Below are positions 1-5,675 of a stretch of DNA of 8,076 nucleotides, one piece after another (position 1 is the stretch's first letter; each line of letters opens with the position of its first letter). The notes below the pieces were generated by a model. The model had not been told where the DNA came from. It worked only from the letters and a program-made list of their open reading frames with translations, and did not search any database. The position numbers and the translations under genes were made by a program. Source of the stretch: Candidatus Eiseniibacteriota bacterium (lineage in GTDB: Bacteria > Joyebacterota > Joyebacteria > Joyebacterales > Joyebacteraceae); NCBI GenBank assembly GCA_030610515.1, contig JAUWRQ010000028.1, positions 1 through 8,076 of the forward strand, read 5' to 3'.

Positions 1-888
1 CTCGTCGTCAACGCGCTCGTCGGTTCGTCCGGGCTTCGCCCGACGATGGCTGCGGTGCGCGCGGGGAAGAGAACTGCGCTGGCCAACAAGGAGTCGCTGG
101 TCGCGGCCGGCGAACTCGTCGTGACCACGGCCGCCGAGACCGGAGCTGCGATCATCCCGGTCGATAGCGAGCACAGTTCGATCTTCAGGTGCCTTCGCGG
201 TACTCCGGCGGACGAAGTTGAGGCGCTCGTCCTGACGGCTTCCGGAGGGCCGCTTCGCGACTTCCCCATGGACGAGATCGCCGGCGCCAGTGTCGAAGCG
301 GTGCTGTCGCACCCGACCTGGGACATGGGCGAAAAAGTCACCGTTGACTCGGCGAGTCTTGTCAACAAGGCGATGGAGGTCATCGAGGCGCGCTGGCTCT
401 TCGGCGTCGGGTTCGACAGGATCGAGGTGGTCGTACACAGGGAGTCGATAGTCCACTCGCTCGTCCGTCTGGTCGACGGGAGCATGCTTGCGCACCTGGG
501 GCAGCCGGACATGCGAGTTCCGATCCAGTACGCCATGTTCTATCCCGAGGTGCCGCGCGGGTCGTTCGGGACATGCCGCCTGGAGGAACTCGGGACTCTA
601 CACTTCGAGTCGGTCGATGCTCGTCGCTATCCGTGCTTCGGACTCCTGCTCGAGGCGGGACGGGACGGAGGCACGGCCCCTGCGATCGCGGCCGCGGCCG
701 ATGAGGTCGCGGTGGCCGCGTTCGCTGCGAGGCGCATCGAATTCGGCGACGTAGCCCGAATCATCGAGCGTACGCTCGCCTTCGTCTCGTCGGCCCCGGC
801 CGTCGATCTCGGAACCGTCCTCGAGGCTGAGGCTGAGGCACGGGCCGAGGCCGCGCGCCTCACGGGCGAGATCGAGGCGGCGCGCTGA
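1..888 (+). CDS. dxr: 1-deoxy-D-xylulose 5-phosphate reductoisomerase, 5'-truncated by the window edge
   Basis: DXR converts 1-deoxy-D-xylulose 5-phosphate to 2-C-methyl-D-erythritol 4-phosphate with NADPH and a divalent metal, the committed step of the MEP isoprenoid pathway in the cytosol. The frame is open from base 1, so the true start lies upstream. By comparison with the E. coli enzyme about 95 N-terminal residues are missing, including the NADPH-binding GxTGSIG segment. Visible family signatures in the 295-residue fragment are LANKESLV, the metal site VDSEH (D55, S56, E57), TASGGP, and HPTWDMG followed by VDSASLVNKAMEVIEAR, which holds the substrate-binding Ser, Asn, Lys and second metal-site Glu. 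GQPDMRVPIQYAM comes later, so all known catalytic residues in the retained part are present. The usual NAANE-like motif near the C-terminus reads AAADE (about residues 231-235). The C-terminal helix is Glu/Ala-rich, with a short GAGGCT hexamer repeat at 823-840. rseP follows, a common partner in bacteria. Confidence 0.97.
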   Translation, partial: LVVNALVGSSGLRPTMAAVRAGKRTALANKESLVAAGELVVTTAAETGAAIIPVDSEHSSIFRCLRGTPADEVEALVLTASGGPLRDFPMDEIAGASVEAVLSHPTWDMGEKVTVDSASLVNKAMEVIEARWLFGVGFDRIEVVVHRESIVHSLVRLVDGSMLAHLGQPDMRVPIQYAMFYPEVPRGSFGTCRLEELGTLHFESVDARRYPCFGLLLEAGRDGGTAPAIAAAADEVAVAAFAARRIEFGDVARIIERTLAFVSSAPAVDLGTVLEAEAEARAEAARLTGEIEAAR

Positions 889-959
889 ACGACAGCATCT
901 GGGGGCGGCGCGCTGAACGACAGCACCCGGCCGTGGTGTGCTGAACGGTCGAACGCTTG
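876..959. repeat. 28-bp tandem repeat, about three units, across the dxr stop codon
   Basis: Units lie at 876-903, 904-931 and 932-959. The first 22 bases of units 1 and 2 (876-897 and 904-925) are identical and include GCTGAACGACAGCA. Unit 3 matches unit 2 at 16 of 28 positions, and its GCTGAACG core at 940-947 keeps the exact 28-nt phase (cores at 884, 912 and 940). A further partial match, GGCGCGCTG, lies at 966-974 out of phase. Unit 1 includes the last codons and TGA stop (886-888) of dxr, so the repeat looks like a tandem duplication of the gene's 3' end. Each of the first two units can form a short GCTG/CAGC stem around AACGA. No function is known to me. It could simply be a replication-slippage product. 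Confidence 0.75.
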
Positions 960-997
960 AGCTCCGGCGCGCTGGCGTCTGAGCACGAACCTCTTCC

Positions 998-1002
998 GGA
1001 GG
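998..1002 (+). promoter_or_regulatory. Shine-Dalgarno sequence that decides the rseP start
   Basis: GGAGG at 998-1002 is followed by ATTG and then ATG at 1007. An in-frame TTG at 1004-1006 lies only one base after the GGAGG, too close to be used, so the ATG at 1007 is the better start. A 4-nt spacing is short but workable. Confidence 0.6.
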
Positions 1003-1006
1003 ATTG

Positions 1007-2332
1007 ATGTTCATCTTCTACGCATACGCCGGGATACTCATTGGTGTCCTCATCGTCGTGCACGAGGTCGGTCACTTCCTCGCGGCGCGCGCGGCCAGGG
1101 TCACGGTGGAGCGATTCTCCATCGGGTTCGGACCGAAGATCCTGAAGGTCAAGCGAGGCCAGACCGAGTACGTGCTCTCACTCATACCGCTCGGTGGATA
1201 TGTGAAGATGGCCGGGACGGAGACCTCGGAGCATCCGGCAGGGGAGACGTTCGCGCCGGACACGTTCCCCGGCAAGCCGATCGGAGTACGGGCGCTGATC
1301 ATTGCCGCGGGCCCTCTGGCAAACGTGATCTGGGCGCTTCTCGTCTACGTGGGCATCATCTGGATCGGCGGCGTCCCCACGTTCGGTGACCAGCCGATCG
1401 TGGGCATGGTGGAAGAGGGGTCGCCCGCGGAAGTCGCCGGCATCTCGGCGCTCGACCGGATCGTCTCGGTGGACGGCGCCGCCGTCGCGACGTGGGACGA
1501 CCTGCGCGCGGGCATCCAGTCGGCGGACATCACTGACGGTATCACCATCGCGCTCGAGCGTCCGGAGGAGCCGGCGCTGATGACGCTCGTGGTCGATGTG
1601 GAGCCCGACTCCCTGACGGGCGCCGTTGCGATAGGCGTCGCCGCGTACATTCCGCCCCTGATCGGGGACGTGATGGCGGGAAGCCCCGCCGACGTGGCCG
1701 GGCTCAAGCAGGGCGACCGTGTGACGGCTCTGAACGGCCAACCCGTGCGAACGTGGTACGAGCTCTCGTCAATCGTCGCCGCGAGCCCCAACCAGGAACT
1801 CCTGGTTTCGTGGGAGCGTGATGGCGAGACCGGTGAGGTCGTTCTCACCGTGGACGAGGTTCAGGAGCCGATCGATCTGACCGAGGTCAGGAACGTGGGC
1901 TCCATCGGTACGACGGTTCCGCTCATGATGAGGAAGATCGGCTTCGGCGAGGCCCTGTTCGCCGGCGTCGGGATCTTCGCTGCCACGGCAGGCCAGGTCG
2001 TCGGCATGTTCTGGATGATCGTGACTGGGCAGATCTCGATGGACATGGTCGGCGGTCCCATCCGGGTCGTCCAGATGGCGAGTGAGAGCGCGCGATGGGG
2101 AGCGAGTTACTTCTTTGCGTTCATGGCCTTCCTGAGCCTGAACCTCGCGATCATAAACCTGTTGCCTCTGCCGATTCTTGACGGAGGACACCTCCTCCTG
2201 CTGGCGTTGGAGCGACTGAGAGGAAGAGGTCTCACGGAGAGGCAGCTCCTCGTGTGGCAGCAGATCGGGCTCTTTTTCTTCATAGGTCTGGCGGCCTTCC
2301 TGCTCGTGCGCGACGTCTTCCTCCTTCGCTAG
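1007..2332 (+). CDS. rseP: RseP-family intramembrane site-2 zinc metalloprotease (M50) with tandem PDZ domains
   Basis: RseP cleaves transmembrane anchors inside the inner membrane. In E. coli it cuts the anti-sigma factor RseA after DegS to release the envelope-stress sigma factor, and it also clears remnant signal peptides. The 441-residue protein is close to the 450 of E. coli RseP. The first membrane segment (about 8-26) carries the zinc motif HEVGH (19-23). FSIGFGP follows at 37-43, and a second hydrophobic segment lies at about 95-120. PDZ1 is around 130-170 (EEGSPAEVAGI) and PDZ2 around 218-270 (MAGSPADVAGLKQGDRV). The segment MVGGPIRVVQMA and the third zinc-ligand motif NLLPLPILDGGH (384-395, with the LDG Asp) lie in the C-terminal membrane half, and a last hydrophobic segment lies at 418-437. 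No catalytic residue is missing. It lies 118 nt after dxr, probably in the same transcript, since I see no good promoter in the gap. Which anti-sigma factor it acts on cannot be told from this window. Confidence 0.97.
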   Translation: MFIFYAYAGILIGVLIVVHEVGHFLAARAARVTVERFSIGFGPKILKVKRGQTEYVLSLIPLGGYVKMAGTETSEHPAGETFAPDTFPGKPIGVRALIIAAGPLANVIWALLVYVGIIWIGGVPTFGDQPIVGMVEEGSPAEVAGISALDRIVSVDGAAVATWDDLRAGIQSADITDGITIALERPEEPALMTLVVDVEPDSLTGAVAIGVAAYIPPLIGDVMAGSPADVAGLKQGDRVTALNGQPVRTWYELSSIVAASPNQELLVSWERDGETGEVVLTVDEVQEPIDLTEVRNVGSIGTTVPLMMRKIGFGEALFAGVGIFAATAGQVVGMFWMIVTGQISMDMVGGPIRVVQMASESARWGASYFFAFMAFLSLNLAIINLLPLPILDGGHLLLLALERLRGRGLTERQLLVWQQIGLFFFIGLAAFLLVRDVFLLR

Positions 2333-2356
2333 CGCGCCTCGTCGCCGCCGACACCG

Positions 2357-2375
2357 CTCCCGTCACCTCCGGGAG
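2357..2375 (+). terminator. GC hairpin after rseP, possible weak terminator
   Basis: CTCCCG (2357-2362) pairs with CGGGAG (2370-2375) around a 7-nt loop, 24 nt after the rseP stop. No run of T follows, so it does not meet the standard for an intrinsic terminator. It could slow or protect the 3' end of the upstream transcript. Its place just before a strong promoter makes a transcript boundary plausible, but the call is tentative. Confidence 0.3.
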
Positions 2376-2393
2376 ACGCTCAGACGCCCCAGG

Positions 2394-2422
2394 TTGACAG
2401 GCCCCCCAGGCGAGCCTAGAAT
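2394..2422 (+). promoter_or_regulatory. Near-consensus sigma70-type promoter driving a probable leaderless mRNA
   Basis: The -35 element TTGACA (2394-2399) is a perfect match to consensus. A 17-nt spacer follows, then the -10 element TAGAAT (2417-2422), which matches TATAAT at 5 of 6 positions. Initiation about 7 nt after the -10 would fall at 2429-2430, and A2430 is the first base of the ATG of the next gene. No Shine-Dalgarno sequence lies at a usable distance from that ATG. The arrangement therefore predicts a leaderless transcript. It also argues against the upstream in-frame starts TTG 2394 and ATG 2421, which would lie inside the promoter and not be transcribed. Confidence 0.7.
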
Positions 2423-2429
2423 GCGAAAC

Positions 2430-5400
2430 ATGAGCAAGTCACGCTTGAATCGAGCGGTCGCCGCGGTCCTCCCGATTCTCCTTCTCGCGCTTGTCGGCGC
2501 TGAAGGAGCCGGGGCCACCCAGTTCGGCCGCAACAAGGTGCAATATCGCGCCTTCGACTGGAAGATCTTCCACACCGAGCACTTCGACGTCTACTTCTAT
2601 GATGGTTCCGAGGACCTGGCCGACGCCGCCGCGCTCATCATCGAGCAGGCCAACGCGGACTACGAGAAAATCCTCGGTCACCGTCTCTCCACGGTCATTC
2701 CCATCATCATCTACGCGTCACACAACGAGTTCCAGCAGACGACCGTCTCATACTCCCACATTCAGGAGACGGTCGGCGGGTTCACCGAGCTCTTCAAGAA
2801 CCGCGTTGTCGTTCCGTTCACGGGATCCTACGACGACTTCAGGCACGTGCTCTACCATGAGCTCGCGCACGTCTTCATGTTCGACATCGTCTACGGAGGA
2901 CTCGTAGAGTCGGTCATTCGCCGAGCCTACACGAATCCGGTGCCACTGTGGTTCACGGAGGGACTGGCCGAGTACGCGTCACAGGGGTGGGACGCGGAAG
3001 CCGAGATGATCATGCGCGACATAACGATCGCGGACATGATCGTCCCGCTGGAGTACCTGTTCGGCGGATACCTCGTGTACAAAGAGGGTCAGGCCGTCCT
3101 GAACTTCATCGCGGAGCGCTACGGTGAGGAGAAGGTCTCCGAGATCGTGAGGGGCATTGCCAAGAGCCACAACCTCGAACGCGCCCTTCGGGACGCGATC
3201 GGTATGTCGGTGCCCGAACTCTCCGACGAGGTCGACCGGTGGCTCAAGGCCAGGTACTGGCCGGAGGTGACGGACAGGGGTCGGGGAGAGGACGTCGCCA
3301 AGCTCATCACTGATCACGGGCGCGACGGGTCGTACCTCAATCTGGGTCCCGAGATATCTCCCGACGGCAACAAGGTCGTCTTCATCTCGGATGGGAGCGG
3401 GTACGCGGACGTCTACCTCGCCTCGGCGTTGGACGGCAAGATACTCAGGAAGCTTGTGAGCGGCGAGCGCTCCGACGAGTTCGAGACGCTGCACCTTCTG
3501 CGGACCGGGTTCGCGTGGTCGCCCGACGGGAGCGAGATCTGCTTCATCGCGAAGGCCGGTTCGTCTGACGCGCTCCACTTCATCGACGCCGAGACGGCCA
3601 GGCTGCTGCGGACGATCCGGTTCCCCCTCGATGCGGCGTTCACTCCCACTTGGTCTCCCGACGGCGGCAGCATCGTCTTCATCGGAACCAGATACGGGGC
3701 GTCCGACCTCTACATGACCGACATCAACGGGGACACGCTCGAGAGACTGACCGACGACTTCCACGACGAACGCGATCCTGAATGGTCTCCCGACGGAAGC
3801 AGGATCGTGTTCTCGTCGGACCGCGACTCGCCCGAGAGCGACCGGTTCGAGCGGGCGTACGATCTCTACACGATCAATCCTGAGACGAAGCACGTGGAGC
3901 AAGTCGTTTCGACGCGCGGAGACGAAGGGACTCCAACCTGGTCCCCAGATGGCAAGATGCTCGCTTACACATCGGACCGCGGAGGCTCCCCGGAGCTCTT
4001 CTTCGCGGACCTCGAGCGCGGACTCAGCGCGCGCGCGACCTCGCTCGTCGGAGGCGCAGAGGCGCCCAGCTGGTCCAAGGAAGGCGACCGCCTGGCATTC
4101 TCGCACTACGGGGACGGAGGGTGGGACGTCGCAACCGTCAAGAACCCCGTCGAAGCGTTCGCCGAAGTGACGCGGGAGACGGGTTGGTTCCCGAGCTTCG
4201 ATCCCCATCCCGACCAGGCGACTCCTGCCGCCACGAGCGACGTTCCGAGCACGCTGACCCCGGACGGACGGCCGTCGGCGTACGACGAAGCGATGACGGA
4301 TGAGCCTGAACGCTCGGCGGGAGCGACCGACGGTGGGGCGGTCGGCGCGCCCCCCGCCGCTTCATCCGAGCGTCCCGATGCTCCGGGAGCCGGCTCGGAA
4401 GAGCCTGCAGCTTCCAGCGAAGACGGTGCCCCTCGCGAGAGCGAGTCCGTACGGAAGATTCGCGACGCCTTCCACGCGGCGCAGGGTGGAGCGAGCGTTT
4501 TTCAGGAGGACGACGACGAGAGGATCCCCGGAACGACGGAGCGCTACCGTCCCAAGTTCTCCCCGGATTGCATCAGCGGAGGCATCGCGTACACGGCGGG
4601 ATACGGTGTCTCGGGCGCCGCCCAGATAGCCGTGAGCGACGTTCTCGGGAATCACCGCTTCTACATAGCCTCGGATTTCTTCTCGAGCATCGAGTCGAGC
4701 AACTTCTACGTTCTCTACGAGCACCTGGCGCAGCGCGCCAACTACTCGATAGGCGTCTACAATTTCAAGGAGTACTACTACTCCGACCGCACGCGGCTGG
4801 GTGAGGACCTCGGCGAGAAGCGCTATTTCACCGAACGAAGCTACGGAGTCTCGGCCGGGGTGTCGTATCCGTTCAGCCAGTTCACACGCGTCGAGTTCGA
4901 CGTCTCGGCCCTCTCGCTCGATCGGCAGTATGCCGAGGAGAACGAGATCGGGCAGGTCGAGCTGACCGACGAGAAGGTCGGTCACTCCCTTGTGGTCCCG
5001 AGCGTGCGGCTCGTGAACGACACCACGTTGTGGGGTACTGTGGGGCCGATCGGCGGCGGCAGGTCTTCGCTCGCGGTCTCTCGCGCGTGGGAGCCGTCCG
5101 GCGACTTCGCGTACCTGACGGGGATCGCCGACGTCCGCAAGTACCTCCGCATGGGCGCCAGACACACGCTCGCCCTGAAGCTCGTCGGCGCGCGCGCCAC
5201 AGCGAGGAGCGCGCAGAACTTCTTCGTCGGCGGTGTCAACACCATTCGTGGTTACGACGACTTCGAGTTCCGCGGCCGCAATCTCGGCCTCGTGAGCCTC
5301 GAGTTCCGCTACCCCTTCATCGATCGTCTTCAGGTCGCTTCGCCGATTCCGTTCTCTCTTTACGGGCTCAGAGGTGTCATGTTCCTCGACGCCGGAGCCG

Positions 5401-5591
5401 TCTGGGACGATCATTTCAGAGGCGTCGTCCGGGACGAGAGCGTGCACCTCAACGACATCAAGGCGGGCTTCGGAGTGGGCGTCCGGATGCAGCTCGCGTT
5501 CTTCGTCATCCGCGTCGACCGGGCCTGGAGAACGGACTTCAATAAGACCGGTGGGGCCGTCACCCACTTCGCCCTTGGCGCCGAGTTCTAG
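2430..5591 (+). CDS. Exported metallopeptidase / TolB-like propeller / Omp85-like outer-membrane barrel fusion protein
   Basis: This 1053-residue protein has four parts. A signal peptide (Lys/Arg near the start, hydrophobic core 9-24) probably cleaves after AGA29. Residues 30-280 form a peptidase-MA-like gluzincin domain: HELAH at 143-147, with WFTEGLAEY at 174-182 supplying E177 as the likely third zinc ligand. Residues 300-575 hold six PD40/TolB-type blades, each with a WSPDG-like motif (309, 363, 408, 452, 504, and a degenerate WSKEG at 548). Residues 590-700 are an acidic Ser/Pro/Ala/Glu-rich linker, probably disordered. Residues 705-1053 are a beta-rich barrel with GGVNTIRGY, whose IRGY (939-942) corresponds to the VRGF/Y motif of Omp85 proteins, and the chain ends in Phe, as expected of a barrel targeting signal. 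No POTRA domain is visible. The start at ATG 2430 is chosen from the promoter geometry and gives a good signal peptide. The protein lies after rseP, where bamA often sits. Outer-membrane assembly, quality control or export is inferred. I know of no characterised member with this layout. Confidence 0.93.
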   Translation: MSKSRLNRAVAAVLPILLLALVGAEGAGATQFGRNKVQYRAFDWKIFHTEHFDVYFYDGSEDLADAAALIIEQANADYEKILGHRLSTVIPIIIYASHNEFQQTTVSYSHIQETVGGFTELFKNRVVVPFTGSYDDFRHVLYHELAHVFMFDIVYGGLVESVIRRAYTNPVPLWFTEGLAEYASQGWDAEAEMIMRDITIADMIVPLEYLFGGYLVYKEGQAVLNFIAERYGEEKVSEIVRGIAKSHNLERALRDAIGMSVPELSDEVDRWLKARYWPEVTDRGRGEDVAKLITDHGRDGSYLNLGPEISPDGNKVVFISDGSGYADVYLASALDGKILRKLVSGERSDEFETLHLLRTGFAWSPDGSEICFIAKAGSSDALHFIDAETARLLRTIRFPLDAAFTPTWSPDGGSIVFIGTRYGASDLYMTDINGDTLERLTDDFHDERDPEWSPDGSRIVFSSDRDSPESDRFERAYDLYTINPETKHVEQVVSTRGDEGTPTWSPDGKMLAYTSDRGGSPELFFADLERGLSARATSLVGGAEAPSWSKEGDRLAFSHYGDGGWDVATVKNPVEAFAEVTRETGWFPSFDPHPDQATPAATSDVPSTLTPDGRPSAYDEAMTDEPERSAGATDGGAVGAPPAASSERPDAPGAGSEEPAASSEDGAPRESESVRKIRDAFHAAQGGASVFQEDDDERIPGTTERYRPKFSPDCISGGIAYTAGYGVSGAAQIAVSDVLGNHRFYIASDFFSSIESSNFYVLYEHLAQRANYSIGVYNFKEYYYSDRTRLGEDLGEKRYFTERSYGVSAGVSYPFSQFTRVEFDVSALSLDRQYAEENEIGQVELTDEKVGHSLVVPSVRLVNDTTLWGTVGPIGGGRSSLAVSRAWEPSGDFAYLTGIADVRKYLRMGARHTLALKLVGARATARSAQNFFVGGVNTIRGYDDFEFRGRNLGLVSLEFRYPFIDRLQVASPIPFSLYGLRGVMFLDAGAVWDDHFRGVVRDESVHLNDIKAGFGVGVRMQLAFFVIRVDRAWRTDFNKTGGAVTHFALGAEF

Positions 5592-5635
5592 GCGTCCCGG
5601 GTTGGAGCGAGTTCGGAACCCCAGGCCGCCCCTGC

Positions 5636-5660
5636 GGTCGTCCGGCGCTGCCGGGCGACC
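5636..5660 (+). promoter_or_regulatory. Strong 11-bp RNA hairpin directly upstream of the helicase Shine-Dalgarno
   Basis: The left arm 5636-5646 pairs fully with the right arm 5650-5660 around a 3-nt GCT loop. Ten pairs are Watson-Crick and one is a T-G wobble (5641/5655). The stem ends one base before GAGGAGG. No T-run follows, so it is unlikely to be an intrinsic terminator. It could be a processing or stability element between this gene and the barrel gene, or it could influence ribosome access to the adjacent start. The pairing is read directly from the sequence. The role is inference. Confidence 0.65.
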
Positions 5661-5661
5661 T

Positions 5662-5668
5662 GAGGAGG
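5662..5668 (+). promoter_or_regulatory. Strong Shine-Dalgarno sequence placing the helicase start at CTG
   Basis: GAGGAGG at 5662-5668 is followed by 7 nt and then CTG at 5676-5678 in the helicase frame. The in-frame TGA at 5661 closes the frame upstream. Between it and GTG 5751 there is no ATG, GTG or TTG in frame. CTG 5676 has ideal spacing. ACG 5670 is too close, and ATC 5682 and CTG 5688 are too far away. Confidence 0.75.
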
Positions 5669-5675
5669 AACGCAT

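Noticed and set aside
957..985. Possible promoter TTGAGC...TGAGCA before rseP
   Set aside because: The -35 matches only 4 of 6 positions, and the -10 position TGAGCA is poor. Read-through from dxr is a simpler explanation.
974..2388. 11-bp inverted repeat flanking rseP (974-984 and 2378-2388)
   Set aside because: Several matches of this length are expected by chance in 8 kb of GC-rich DNA. There is no transposase or target duplication to suggest a mobile unit.
2394..2429. Upstream in-frame starts TTG 2394 and ATG 2421 for the barrel protein
   Set aside because: TTG 2394 is part of the TTGACA -35 element, and ATG 2421 overlaps the -10 element. Neither has an SD, and the signal peptide reads naturally from ATG 2430.
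2979..4208. 409-codon open frame on the minus strand
   Set aside because: It is wholly antisense to the peptidase and propeller domains, with a low-complexity translation and no start context. It is a shadow frame.
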